A stretch of DNA of 64,000 nucleotides from an uncultured Porphyromonadaceae bacterium (lineage in GTDB: Bacteria; Bacteroidota; Bacteroidia; Bacteroidales; Muribaculaceae), in NCBI GenBank assembly GCA_902491625.1, contig CABUIO010000004.1, positions 104,862 through 168,861 on the forward strand. Reading direction: 5' to 3'. The notes beneath the pieces are model-generated. The model had not been told where the DNA came from, ran no database searches, and saw nothing but the letters and a program-made list of their open reading frames with translations. The position numbers and the translations under genes are program-made. Shown here in pieces: positions 50,286 to 59,509 of this stretch (position 1 is its first letter; each line of letters begins with the position of its first letter).

Positions 50286-51731
50286 TTACTTCACGAATTT
50301 GAGGGATTTGTTGCCTACGCGGGCGATGTAGACTCCCTTTTGGAGATCACTTGTGGAGAGTGTTCCTACCGCTGTCGAGACGAGTCGTCCGGAAAGGTCG
50401 TAGACGTTGATTACGGAGGTTTCGGAAGCTACAATCGTCGAGCCGTTAAAAGCGACATCTTTGTCCATTGTCACCTTGGTTACACCTGAAGGATCGCCGA
50501 AGGGTGTGTAGATGACGGGGCCGTAGGATGACGAGAATTTGTTGTCCTGGATTGTGGCGGCTACCTCTTCTTCGGTTGTGGCGTCATTCCAGAAGTTGCC
50601 CTGAGCGTATTGGGTGATCTGCGTGTTGTTGCAGAAGTCTACGTGCACTTCCTCGCCGCTGGCGTCAAGATGCTTGTTGTTGCGGAATACGTTGAGTCCG
50701 GGATTGTAGTCTTCTGCCGTGGGATCCTCGGTTTTGCCGAAGTTGGCTACTGTAGCGCCGACTGTGCAGGGTCCCCATTTGTTGCCTTCGAAGACATTCT
50801 CCTGAGCATATACGGTCTGAGGATAGGAAGCGATGCTGTAGAGCGTGGCTCCGATTCCGCCGTTCACGTCGGGATCCCAGCAGTTGTCTTTAACTGTGTT
50901 GCCGATAATGCGGACGTCCATGCCTCCGACGAAGTTAAGTCCCCAGGAGCAGTCGGTAACGGTGTTGTATTCCACATACACCTTGTTGTCGCCGGGAGTG
51001 TTGAGCATGTTGGAGACGCCGATGCCGCCGGGTGCGCTGAGCTTAGCGCCGTTCAGGACATTGTGGCGGATGATGACAGGTTCCGTCGCATTGGAAGTCA
51101 CATTGATGAACGGACGCATGCCGTTGGCCATGGATACATTTGTTATCACATTGTTCTCGATGATGAGGCCGACACCCATATTGGCCGGAGTATTGATCGC
51201 GCCGGGTTGGCAGTCCGTGAACGTGCAGTTTGAAATCACACTGCCGGAGCTTTGGCCTGCGATGACGATCACACCGTAAAGACTGTTCTCTCCGTTGATG
51301 TCGTAGAAGTCGCACTTGTCTACTATGAGAGCGTCAGAACCTGCATACCGCATGCCTGCGCCGCTCCATTTCAAATTCTTGAGAGTTGTCTTTCCGTTGA
51401 AGATAACTGCTTTAGGGAGCGCAGTATCGACATTAGGCATAATGTAGGCCGTCTCTTCGGGATTGAAAAGAGCCTCGCCGTTGACTGTGAGAGTGACGCC
51501 GTCCTGCATGAGAAGCATCTCGCCTGCGCCGAGAGACAGATTGTCTTTCTCGGCGATTGTAAGATCTGAAGACAAGAGAAACGATGTCTCTGTTTCCATT
51601 GTTACGCCGGAGCCTTCTATGCCGGAAAGTTCAGTCAGGGTGTAGGTGACACCTTCGCCGGGTGTCGTGTACTCTGCCGATGCAGATGCTGCAACGAGAG
51701 CAGCAGCCATTGTCAAGTAAAATTTTTTCAT
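50286..51731 (-). CDS. Secreted right-handed beta-helix protein with T9SS sorting domain
   Basis: 481 aa. A signal peptide (about 1-19, ending ASASA) is followed by a region with repeated short strands and N-N-x-(V/I) turns, for example GSVISNCTFTDC, GLIIENNVITNV, PVIIRHNVLNGA, KVYVEYNTVTDCSWG and DVRIIGNTVKDN (about 160-275), the periodicity of pectate-lyase-like beta-helices. The last 65 residues (INVYDLSGRLVSTA, LQKGVYIARVG, ending KSLKFVK) are a T9SS type A sorting domain. It is probably exported to the cell surface. No catalytic signature is evident. A strong promoter and a terminator flank the gene, which is monocistronic with a long leader. Confidence 0.85.
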   Translation of the reverse strand: MKKFYLTMAAALVAASASAEYTTPGEGVTYTLTELSGIEGSGVTMETETSFLLSSDLTIAEKDNLSLGAGEMLLMQDGVTLTVNGEALFNPEETAYIMPNVDTALPKAVIFNGKTTLKNLKWSGAGMRYAGSDALIVDKCDFYDINGENSLYGVIVIAGQSSGSVISNCTFTDCQPGAINTPANMGVGLIIENNVITNVSMANGMRPFINVTSNATEPVIIRHNVLNGAKLSAPGGIGVSNMLNTPGDNKVYVEYNTVTDCSWGLNFVGGMDVRIIGNTVKDNCWDPDVNGGIGATLYSIASYPQTVYAQENVFEGNKWGPCTVGATVANFGKTEDPTAEDYNPGLNVFRNNKHLDASGEEVHVDFCNNTQITQYAQGNFWNDATTEEEVAATIQDNKFSSSYGPVIYTPFGDPSGVTKVTMDKDVAFNGSTIVASETSVINVYDLSGRLVSTAVGTLSTSDLQKGVYIARVGNKSLKFVK

Positions 51732-51990
51732 AAATCTATTGTTTGATTAATAAAAAAGGGGAAATCAATGTAAGAGTCGAAATTCCGAAAAGAGGCCGAT
51801 ATATCCAGAGATTTAGTCTGAGAATGCAGACTGCGCCACTCTCCCACTATCAATCAATACACGTCACATTTAAAAAGGAAGAACCGAACAGAGATCGCAG
51901 ACCCCAAAGGATACCGACCTGACAAAATTTCGAAGATCTATTTTTTTGCAACTCCGTGTCTGGATACCCGAGACCGGACTTGTTCTTTAC
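51732..51990 (-). promoter_or_regulatory. Long 5' leader of the beta-helix protein gene
   Basis: About 255 nt separate the predicted transcript start (near 51990) from the ATG. The leader contains AGTCTG/CAGACT and other small hairpins. No known riboswitch is recognised. Confidence 0.4.
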
Positions 51991-51995
51991 ACCGC

Positions 51996-52027
51996 CAAAG
52001 GTAAAGATTTTTTAATCGTATTGCAAA
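51996..52027 (-). promoter_or_regulatory. Promoter of the beta-helix protein gene
   Basis: Minus-strand -7 TACCTTTG (plus-strand 51996-52003), 20-bp spacer, -33 TTTG (52024-52027): a full consensus match. Confidence 0.7.
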
Positions 52028-52074
52028 TTTTCGGAGTGATTTTTACAAAATAATTTTTTCCAAAGAAGTCGACA

Positions 52075-53883
52075 CTATTCCGTAAACACCTGCATCTCAC
52101 AGCGTTTGCAGTCGAATCGCAGGGGGAGTTTTCGGCCATCCGACATTCGCAGATACAGCGGATCCCTGAAGGTATCGGAACTTTCCCTGCGGCATTTTCC
52201 CAACTGCCGCAAAATACAGTATCGGCATGTCATTATCAGTCTTTCGTGTCTGACAGCCCTCTCCTTTCCGCTTTCACACTCAACGGCTTTCTCGATTTCT
52301 TTGACTCCATGTTCGCTGTAGAATATCTCGGCTGCGGAGTTCGCCACATTGTCGCGATAGTCGAGAACAGCAGATGGATAGGCAGCATCAGGATTTTCCT
52401 TTCTTCGGTAAGAGAAAGGATATGTCGTCCGGTTTGTCTCGTCAAGAGCCGAGAGAGCTTTTCGCCTGAGTTCGGTGAGGATAGATGGCGGTATGTATGC
52501 CCCTTGGGGAAGATGCGAGACAAATTTGCGTAGTCTATAGATTGTCGCTCCGGTTTTTTCGAAAATCCTTCGCGGCTGAAACTCCGATTTTGCCTTTTGC
52601 AGCTCGGCCTCGTATGTCTCTACAACACAGCATCCTCTTTCGTCTGTAATTTTCAGCCTGTTGTCGAAAAGTTCCATGTCGACCTCGATAGTTCTTCGCG
52701 CAGTATCTTCACGCGCCATCAGACGCTCCCATTGATTGTCAAAGGTGCGGTAAAGCCTCACACCTTCGGGGATGCGTATCGGCTTTGCCGGAATCATGCG
52801 GCCGTTGACAACCTTGTTGACCCGAAAACCCTGATAGGACATGTCCGAAGGGTTGAAGAAGGAGATGCCGTCGCCATTTGAAGGGGTCTCCCCTTTTCCC
52901 AGAGGTTGTCCGAGAGATTTCGGTGTGTAGATGGATGCCTGTTTTTCCTCGGGACGTCGAGAGCTGAGGAAGTAGGAAGTAAATCCTCGGTTGAAGCTCT
53001 TTCGTGGATCGGGAGCAAATGAAAGCGAAGAACTGCCACAGGAAGCCCTGACATATTTCTCAGGAGAAGCGCTGATGATTCTGTCAATCAGTTCGCGATA
53101 GTATGCCGTGATGTTTTTGACGTAGGCAGCGTCCTTGAGTCGCCCCTCGATCTTGAACGACGATACGCCCGCGCCGAGAAGGTCTTCGAGCGAAGCCGAG
53201 GCATTGAAATCCTTCAGAGACAGAAGGTGACGTCCGGCGACAAGCGCTTTGCCTGAATCGTTGACAAGGTCAAACTTCATGCGGCAGACCTGAGGGCAGC
53301 GGCCTCTGTTGGCGCTCCGGCGCATGAGTTCCTCGCCGGCGTGGCAGCGTCCGCTGTAGCTGACACAAAGTGCTCCGTGCACAAATGTTTCGACCGGAAC
53401 CTTGACAGAGGTGCATATCTCCCTGATTTCCTGAATAGTCAATTCGCGCGCAAGAACTATCTGCGAGAAACCGACATCTTCAAAGAACCGAGCCTTTGCC
53501 GGATCTCTCGTGTCGCACTGCGTGCTCGCGTGCAGTTCTATCGGCGGGAGATTGAGACGGAGAAGTCCCATATCCTGAACGATGAGGGCATCAACATGTG
53601 CCCTGTAGAGGTCTTTCACAAGTTTCTCGACCTGAAGCAACTCGTGGTCATAGATTATTGTGTTGACAGTGGCGTAGACTCGTGCCCTGAATTGATGGGC
53701 ATAGTCTGTGAGACGGCGTATGTCCTCAATTTCATTGGCTGCGGCAGCACGTGCTCCGAACGCCGAGGCACCGATATATACGGCATCGGCACCATGATCA
53801 ATGGCGGCAATAGCCGTGGCCACATCCTTTGCCGGGGCAAGGAGTTCGATACGTCGTGGTGTTTCCTGCCGCTTCTCTGCCAT
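52075..53883 (-). CDS. U32 family peptidase / RlhA-like RNA hydroxylation protein
   Basis: 602 aa. The U32 core opens RRIELLAPAKDVATAIAAID and carries the signature ETFVHGALCVSYSGRCHAGE with the conserved cysteines (about 167-186), followed by NRGRCPQVCRM. The long C-terminal half is like the DUF3656 region of E. coli RlhA (YdcP), which hydroxylates C2501 of 23S rRNA using prephenate-dependent chemistry; related TrhP acts on tRNA U34. Four C-terminal cysteines (CRYCILRQLGKC and CKRCEMQ) probably bind a cluster or metal. A true peptidase role is doubtful. It overlaps the purF-like stop by one base. Confidence 0.88.
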   Translation of the reverse strand: MAEKRQETPRRIELLAPAKDVATAIAAIDHGADAVYIGASAFGARAAAANEIEDIRRLTDYAHQFRARVYATVNTIIYDHELLQVEKLVKDLYRAHVDALIVQDMGLLRLNLPPIELHASTQCDTRDPAKARFFEDVGFSQIVLARELTIQEIREICTSVKVPVETFVHGALCVSYSGRCHAGEELMRRSANRGRCPQVCRMKFDLVNDSGKALVAGRHLLSLKDFNASASLEDLLGAGVSSFKIEGRLKDAAYVKNITAYYRELIDRIISASPEKYVRASCGSSSLSFAPDPRKSFNRGFTSYFLSSRRPEEKQASIYTPKSLGQPLGKGETPSNGDGISFFNPSDMSYQGFRVNKVVNGRMIPAKPIRIPEGVRLYRTFDNQWERLMAREDTARRTIEVDMELFDNRLKITDERGCCVVETYEAELQKAKSEFQPRRIFEKTGATIYRLRKFVSHLPQGAYIPPSILTELRRKALSALDETNRTTYPFSYRRKENPDAAYPSAVLDYRDNVANSAAEIFYSEHGVKEIEKAVECESGKERAVRHERLIMTCRYCILRQLGKCRRESSDTFRDPLYLRMSDGRKLPLRFDCKRCEMQVFTE

Positions 53884-55760
53884 CAGTCGCGTTTCAAAGT
53901 GTTACCTTCGTAGTAATTGATGAAAGCCTTGTTGAGCAGACGCGTGCCGCCGGGTGTGGGATAGTCGCCGCTGAAATACCAGTCACCGGGATAATCGGGA
54001 ATGGCCTTGTGGAGATTTTCAAGACTCTGGTAGACGATCTTTACCTCCGCGGTAGTCCCATCGGGAGTAAGCATTTTCGCTATCTTATCGGAAATCTCTT
54101 CATCGGAGAATGGCGCGTAGATCTCTTTTACGTAGTTGACAATCTTTTCCTTTGGGAAGGATTCCTGAGCCTTGCATTTGCGGTAGATGTCGTCGATGTA
54201 GTCCTGTCGACCGGACTCCTTTAAAAGGGCGATTGCGGCACGGAAAGCGCAGAATTCACCCATGCGCGACATGTCGATACCGTAGCAGTCGGGATAACGT
54301 ACCTGAGGACTGGAGCTGACAATGACGATCCGGCGCGGATGGAGTCTGTCGAGGATGCGGATGATGCTTTGCTTGAGTGTCGTGCCTCTTACTATAGAGT
54401 CGTCGATCACGACAAGATTGTCCTTGCCCGGCTTTATTATATCATAAGTGATGTCATAGACATGGGCGGCAAGGTCATCGCGGCTCTCACCTTCTGCAAT
54501 GAATGTGCGAAGCTTTATGTCCTTCCATGCCGCCTTCTCGCGTCTCACCCTGCGCTTTAGTATTGGTTCAATCTTTCCGGGTGTCGCATTGCCCTCGGCA
54601 ATGAGTTTCTCGATGTTTTTTATCTTGTCCTTGATCAGATAATCTTCCACGCCCTGCGCAAGTCCGTAGAACGCAACTTCGGCAGTATTTGGAATGAAGG
54701 AGAGCACGGTGTTGTCAATGTCGCCGTCGACGGCATCGACGACCTGATTGACGAGAAGCTTTCCGAGTTCCTTTCTCTCGTTGTAGATGTCCTTGTCGTT
54801 ACCGCGTGAGAAATATATCCTTTCGAAAGAGCATCGACAATTTTCTCCTTCGGGAAGAATCTGCTCCAGACGCATGGAGGAGTCTCGATCCACGATAATA
54901 GCCGCGCCGCGAGGCAATTCCTTTACCTGATCGTCAGTGAGATTGAACGCTGTCTGGATAACAGGACGTTCGGAGGCCACGACCACTACCTCGTTGTCTG
55001 CATAATAGTATGCAGGGCGGATTCCCTTGGGATCCCTCATCACCCACATGTCGCCGTTGCCGACTATTCCGCATATCACATATCCGCCGTCCCAGTCGGG
55101 AGCGCAGCGATGGAGTATGTTGGCCACATTGAGGTCGCGTGCAATCGCCTCCGAGAGATCGAGTCCACCGAGGGTTTCGTGCCACTTCTGCCAGAGACGC
55201 TCGCTTTCACGGTCAAGAGCGTGTCCGAGCTGCTCAAGAAGCAGGAAGGTGTCGGAATATATGCGGGGATGTTGGCCTGTGGAAAGTATCTTGGCATATA
55301 TCTCGTCGACATTGGCGAGGTTGAAGTTGCCGCAGAGGAGCATGTTGCGTGATCGCCAGTTGTTGCGGCGCAGGAAAGGATGGATATAGCTGATGCCAGA
55401 GCGTCCGGTGGTCGAATAACGCAGATGTCCCATATAGACATCTCCTACAAAAGGCGTGTTTCCGGATGTCACGCCCTGATTCTTGGCTTCGGAAATCTTC
55501 TGCTGGACAAGGCCGAAAACCTCCTGAATGGCACCGGAACCCTCGGCTCTCTCTCGGAATATATACTCCTCTCCGGGAGTGGCGTCGAGTTTCACACAAC
55601 CGAGGCCTGCGCCTTCCTGACCGCGATTGTGTTCCTTCTCCATCATCAGATACATACGGTTGAGACCGTAGAGCGACGTCCCGTATTTCTTCGCATAATA
55701 GTCTGTAGGCTTGCGAAGTCGCAGCATCGCTATTCCACACTCGTGTTTGATCAATTCCAT
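53883..55760 (-). CDS. Amidophosphoribosyltransferase-like protein (long PurF homologue)
   Basis: 625 aa, longer than standard PurF (about 470-505). The N-terminal type II glutaminase domain reads MELIKHECGIAMLRL, so the nucleophile would be Cys8 after removal of a short propeptide; NRGQEGAGLG and GHLRYSTTG match the glutaminase consensus. The phosphoribosyltransferase domain has the PRPP motif VVIDDSIVRGTTLKQSI (about 446-462). Extra length comes from insertions in the glutaminase half and a C-terminal extension. PurF makes phosphoribosylamine from PRPP and glutamine, the first step of purine synthesis. Whether this is the only PurF of the cell or a specialised paralogue cannot be told here. 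It lies between smpB (10 bp) and the U32 gene. Confidence 0.85.
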   Translation of the reverse strand: MELIKHECGIAMLRLRKPTDYYAKKYGTSLYGLNRMYLMMEKEHNRGQEGAGLGCVKLDATPGEEYIFRERAEGSGAIQEVFGLVQQKISEAKNQGVTSGNTPFVGDVYMGHLRYSTTGRSGISYIHPFLRRNNWRSRNMLLCGNFNLANVDEIYAKILSTGQHPRIYSDTFLLLEQLGHALDRESERLWQKWHETLGGLDLSEAIARDLNVANILHRCAPDWDGGYVICGIVGNGDMWVMRDPKGIRPAYYYADNEVVVVASERPVIQTAFNLTDDQVKELPRGAAIIVDRDSSMRLEQILPEGENCRCSFERIYFSRGNDKDIYNERKELGKLLVNQVVDAVDGDIDNTVLSFIPNTAEVAFYGLAQGVEDYLIKDKIKNIEKLIAEGNATPGKIEPILKRRVRREKAAWKDIKLRTFIAEGESRDDLAAHVYDITYDIIKPGKDNLVVIDDSIVRGTTLKQSIIRILDRLHPRRIVIVSSSPQVRYPDCYGIDMSRMGEFCAFRAAIALLKESGRQDYIDDIYRKCKAQESFPKEKIVNYVKEIYAPFSDEEISDKIAKMLTPDGTTAEVKIVYQSLENLHKAIPDYPGDWYFSGDYPTPGGTRLLNKAFINYYEGNTLKRD

Positions 55761-55770
55761 CCTGATAAGA

Positions 55771-56223
55771 TTATTTCTTCATCACGCGGTCAAGCTGACG
55801 CTTGTCCTCGCGTTCGCGGATACTCTGTCGCTTGTCATAGCTTTTCTTTCCCCTTCCGACGCCGATAACCATTTTTGCATAGCCACGTTCGCTGAGAAAG
55901 ACGCGCAGAGGCACTATGGTGTATCCGGGATTGTCGGCAGCCTTGGAGAGCTTCGCTATCTCCTTACGCGTGAGAAGCAGCTTGCGGTCACGGCGTGTGA
56001 CATGGTTGTTGTAGCTTCCCTGAAAGTATTCCGCTATGTACATCCCTTTCACCCATACCTCTCCCCTGTCGATCACGCAATACGTGTCGGCCAGGGAAGC
56101 TTTGCCTTGCCTTATCGATTTAATCTCAGTACCGGTGAGCACGATTCCGGCTGTAAGCTTGTCGGAGATCTCATAGTCGAAAGAGGCTCTTCGGTTTTTT
56201 ATATTAATCTGTGAAGCGTTCAT
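55771..56223 (-). CDS. smpB: SsrA-binding protein SmpB
   Basis: 150 aa. Conserved features are NRRASFDYEISDKLTAGIVL (about 9-28), GTEIKSIRQGKASLADTYC, the segment RDRKLLLTRKEI, and the basic C-terminal tail with KSYDKRQSIREREDKR that folds into the ribosomal decoding centre. SmpB delivers tmRNA to stalled ribosomes. It starts 15 bp after the Yip1 gene and ends 10 bp before the purF-like gene. The ssrA gene itself is not in this window. Confidence 0.97.
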   Translation of the reverse strand: MNASQINIKNRRASFDYEISDKLTAGIVLTGTEIKSIRQGKASLADTYCVIDRGEVWVKGMYIAEYFQGSYNNHVTRRDRKLLLTRKEIAKLSKAADNPGYTIVPLRVFLSERGYAKMVIGVGRGKKSYDKRQSIREREDKRQLDRVMKK

Positions 56224-56238
56224 TTTATGGAAATATTT

Positions 56239-56859
56239 TTAAAAGGCCGGCATCAGCAATGTGAAAAGTGCGTAAACCGCAGCCGGCAGACCGCACACCA
56301 TGACACAGACAAGTATGCTTGTGGCCACTCGTTCATTATGGGGAACATGAAGATATTTGACGCCACGGCATGCGACGTACAATGAATATATAAGTCCCAG
56401 CCAAAGGATCACTTTCATCTGCGGAGCGATGAGAGAAAGCAAAAATCCGGTGTCGAGCGTGGCCATCGAGGCTGCGATGAAAACCCTGAAAAAAGGTGAA
56501 CCGGATTTTTCCGATGCCTTGGGCGGAAGAAACACGTGTGCGGCTGCCAAAGCAGCAAAGTAGCCGGCAAATACTGCGACAAATCCGACTATGGCACTTT
56601 GCAGCACAGAGGAGATCGGTGTTGTCGGCTGATAAAACAGAATCAGGAACTGACACACTGCCGTAAGGGCAAGCAAAGGATAGAACACCTGCTGCTCAAA
56701 GTCTGCCGGAATCACCTTAGCATTGCGCATCTTGCGCCATCCGTTGTTCGGAGAAAGCAGCAATCCGAGAAAAAGTCTTGTGCAGTTATATTTCTTCGGA
56801 GCCATGCCGGATCCGCTGTTTTCCGTAAGTCTTTTGTCTTTGTCGGTTGATGTTGCCAT
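56239..56859 (-). CDS. Yip1 family membrane protein
   Basis: 206 aa. After a polar N-terminus (about 1-40, with LFLGLLLSPNNGWRKMRN resembling the Yip1 entry motif), about five hydrophobic spans follow (near 60-77, 85-110, 125-150, 155-170 and 178-203). The family is a poorly understood integral membrane group. It is the first gene of the smpB-purF-like-U32 operon. Confidence 0.8.
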   Translation of the reverse strand: MATSTDKDKRLTENSGSGMAPKKYNCTRLFLGLLLSPNNGWRKMRNAKVIPADFEQQVFYPLLALTAVCQFLILFYQPTTPISSVLQSAIVGFVAVFAGYFAALAAAHVFLPPKASEKSGSPFFRVFIAASMATLDTGFLLSLIAPQMKVILWLGLIYSLYVACRGVKYLHVPHNERVATSILVCVMVCGLPAAVYALFTLLMPAF

Positions 56860-56867
56860 TTACACTG

Positions 56868-56875
56868 CAAAGTTA
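56868..56875 (-). promoter_or_regulatory. -7 promoter element of the yip1-smpB operon
   Basis: Minus-strand TAACTTTG lies only 8 bp before the ATG at 56859, so the transcript would be nearly leaderless. No good -33 element is seen. Confidence 0.45.
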
Positions 56876-56946
56876 GCAATAAAATTTGACACTTCTCTTT
56901 TTTGCGAGAAGCCTTGAATTTTTTCTTAAGCGAATTTTTACACTGA

Positions 56947-56978
56947 TTTGTTAATTTCACAATTTATTGTTAATTTCG
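56947..56978 (+). promoter_or_regulatory. Promoter of rprXY
   Basis: -33 TTTG (56947-56950), 20 bp, -7 TAATTTCG (56971-56978; one mismatch). The predicted leader is about 110 nt. The TTGTTAATTTC sequence is repeated at 56949-56959 and 56968-56978. Confidence 0.5.
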
Positions 56979-57094
56979 CGAATCTCGTATCCCGTCGGAA
57001 AGAGACAAATCAAACCATTTTTGATATTAATTGTTAAAATAATATAAGTGATTGAAAAGTGTGGACACCACACGTAAACACTCGTGAGTAACAG

Positions 57095-58570
57095 ATGAAA
57101 AAATCGATTATATGGCTTCTGACCATAGTGATGATTGTCACATTCTGTGGTCTTGTCTACGTACAGATAATGTATATGGACAAGATGACCAAAATGCGCA
57201 ATCAGCAGTTTTCCGAAGGCGTGAGCCGTTCTCTCACAGAGGTTTCTTCATTTCTTGAACGTCAGGAGACTCTCCACTATCTTCAGGAGGATGTCAACAA
57301 CATAGAGACAATCTACTACGGAAATGTAAATATGTCGGATCCCGACGACAGCTTCGTGATTCCACCCTTGGCTGTCGCCCACAATAACGGCACCCAGCCG
57401 ACTGTCAGCGCTCAGTACAAGCGTGTGCAGGAGGTCATACGAAGTCAGTATCTGTATCAGAAAGGTTTGCTCAACGAGGTGATTCTGAACATCATGCGTC
57501 AGAGTAGCGAGCGTCCGGCTCTGGAACGCGCAGACACGGCGCTTATCCGCAATGCCTTGACTGCGGAGCTGAGCAACAATGGCATAGAACTCCCCTATGA
57601 GTATTGTATCACTGACGCCAAGAACGTGACTGTCTACCACACCGGCGGATACAATCCTTCGAAGCCCGGCGAGGTCTATACACAGATGCTTTTCCCGACA
57701 AGCAATTCAAAATATAACATCTCGGTTTATTTTCCGGATAGGAAAAACTATATTTTCGAGTCGGTGAGATGGCTTATTCCCACGCTTGTTCTTACGCTCA
57801 TTCTTTTTCTTGTCTTCCTCAGTACTATCATTGTGGCGTTCAGGCAAAAACGCCTGACCGAGATGAAGAATGACTTTATGAGCAACATGACACATGAGCT
57901 GAAGACTCCGGTGTCTACCATTTCGCTGGCCGCTCAGATGCTGAATGACAAATCAGTCAACAAATCGCCTTCCATGATTGATCATCTTGCAAATGTCATC
58001 ATGGAGGAGTCTAAGCGTCTTCGCTATCTCGTCGAGAAGGTTCTTCAGATGTCCCTTTACGACAAGCAGATGCCCAACTTCAAGTGGGATGAGGTCGATG
58101 TCAACAATACGGTCGAGAGTGTCGTGCAGAATTTCAAGATTAAAGTTGAAAAACTCGACGGCAAGCTGTCTGAAGACATCGGAGCGACCAATGCGCTCGT
58201 GTTTGTCGACCGGATGCATTTCACAAATGTAATCTATAATCTTCTTGACAACGCCGTGAAATATCGCCGTGAAGACACCCCGCTGCGTCTGACTGTGACG
58301 ACTACAAATCCGACACCATCGACTGTCGAGATACGCATCTCGGACAATGGAGTGGGAATAAAGAAAGAACACTTGAAACGCATCTTCGACAAATTCTACC
58401 GGGTCCCGACCGGCAATGTTCACAATGTGAAAGGCTTCGGACTCGGCCTGTCGTATGTCTACAATATAATCACCGGGTTCAAAGGTAAAATCAGGGCGGA
58501 AAGCGATTTTGGCAAAGGCACGACATTCATCATCACATTGCCTACGTCAGACACCGAAGCCGAAAGATGA
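57095..58570 (+). CDS. rprX: Sensor histidine kinase (RprX-like)
   Basis: 491 aa. Two membrane spans (about 5-26 and 225-248) flank a periplasmic sensor of about 195 residues that I do not recognise. The H-box is NDFMSNMTHELKTPVSTISL with the phospho-accepting His near 267. ATPase boxes are N (YNLLDNAVKYR), G1 (ISDNGVGIKKEH), F (DKFYRVPTGN) and G2 (GFGLGLSYVYN). Sequence, size and the partner gene agree with RprX of Bacteroides. The response regulator follows after 59 bp. The signal is unknown. Confidence 0.9.
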   Translation: MKKSIIWLLTIVMIVTFCGLVYVQIMYMDKMTKMRNQQFSEGVSRSLTEVSSFLERQETLHYLQEDVNNIETIYYGNVNMSDPDDSFVIPPLAVAHNNGTQPTVSAQYKRVQEVIRSQYLYQKGLLNEVILNIMRQSSERPALERADTALIRNALTAELSNNGIELPYEYCITDAKNVTVYHTGGYNPSKPGEVYTQMLFPTSNSKYNISVYFPDRKNYIFESVRWLIPTLVLTLILFLVFLSTIIVAFRQKRLTEMKNDFMSNMTHELKTPVSTISLAAQMLNDKSVNKSPSMIDHLANVIMEESKRLRYLVEKVLQMSLYDKQMPNFKWDEVDVNNTVESVVQNFKIKVEKLDGKLSEDIGATNALVFVDRMHFTNVIYNLLDNAVKYRREDTPLRLTVTTTNPTPSTVEIRISDNGVGIKKEHLKRIFDKFYRVPTGNVHNVKGFGLGLSYVYNIITGFKGKIRAESDFGKGTTFIITLPTSDTEAER

Positions 58571-58629
58571 CTCCTTTGGGAAAATATGAAAAACACAACT
58601 AATATTAATTGAAATAAATAGATTTTACT

Positions 58630-59334
58630 ATGGACGATAAATTGAAAATTCTTCTTTGTGAAGACGATGAGAACTTGGGAATGCTCCTTAGAGAATTCCT
58701 CGTTGCCAAAGGCTATTCAGCCGATCTGTGCTCCGATGGAGAGAAAGGTTACAAGACTTTCCTGAAGGACAAGTATGATCTCTGCGTGCTCGACATCATG
58801 ATGCCCAAAAAAGATGGCTTCACTCTCGCTATGGAGATCCGCAACATCAATTCGGAGGTTCCTATCATCTTCCTGACGGCCAAGGACCTGAAAGAGGATG
58901 TGCAGCAAGGTTTTAAAATCGGTGCGGACGACTACATCACCAAACCATTCTCCATGGAGGAACTCGTGCTCCGCATTACCGCCATTCTGCGTCGTGTCCG
59001 GGGCAAGAAAGAGAAGGAGATCACAATGTACAAGATCGGCAAGTTTACTTTCGATACGCAGAAGCAGACTCTTGTCATCGACGGCGTATCGAAGAAGCTT
59101 ACCACCAAGGAATCAGAACTTCTTGCCCTTCTCTGTGCCCACATGAATGAGATTCTTGAGCGCAACTATGCTCTTAAGCATATCTGGATTGACGACAACT
59201 ATTTCAACGCCCGCAGCATGGATGTCTATATCACCAAATTGCGCAAACTTCTCAAGGACGATCCTCAGATCGAGATCATCAACATTCACGGCAAGGGCTA
59301 CAAGCTCATCGCCCCGGAAACAGAAAAGGCGTGA
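58630..59334 (+). CDS. rprY: Response regulator transcription factor (RprY-like, OmpR family)
   Basis: 234 aa. The receiver domain has acidic residues in LLCEDDEN (about 9-16), the phospho-acceptor Asp in CVLDIMMPKKDG (about 52-63), Thr in FLTAKD and Lys in ITKPFSMEE. The C-terminal OmpR winged helix contains LTTKESELLALLCAHMNEIL and the recognition segment RSMDVYITKLRKLLKDDP, ending HGKGYKLIAP. It is the cognate partner of the upstream kinase. In Bacteroides fragilis RprXY affects stress and drug phenotypes; targets here are unknown. A terminator follows. Confidence 0.93.
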   Translation: MDDKLKILLCEDDENLGMLLREFLVAKGYSADLCSDGEKGYKTFLKDKYDLCVLDIMMPKKDGFTLAMEIRNINSEVPIIFLTAKDLKEDVQQGFKIGADDYITKPFSMEELVLRITAILRRVRGKKEKEITMYKIGKFTFDTQKQTLVIDGVSKKLTTKESELLALLCAHMNEILERNYALKHIWIDDNYFNARSMDVYITKLRKLLKDDPQIEIINIHGKGYKLIAPETEKA

Positions 59335-59363
59335 CAAACAACATAAATAGTATCATATGACAG

Positions 59364-59400
59364 AGACTTCGTGCCAAATTTATGGTGCGGAGTCTTCTTA
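59364..59400 (+). terminator. Terminator of rprXY
   Basis: AGACTTCGTGCCA (59364-59376) and TGGTGCGGAGTCT (59383-59395) form a 13-bp stem with some wobble pairs, followed by TCTTATCGTTTC. Confidence 0.6.
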
Positions 59401-59509
59401 TCGTTTCTAATTAAGCAACTCGCAAAAATGTGTCAGAAAAGCGAGTTACGTGATATGTTTTAACATTAACTGATTTTTAAGAGTTACTTATCTAATTTAC
59501 CGAATCATA

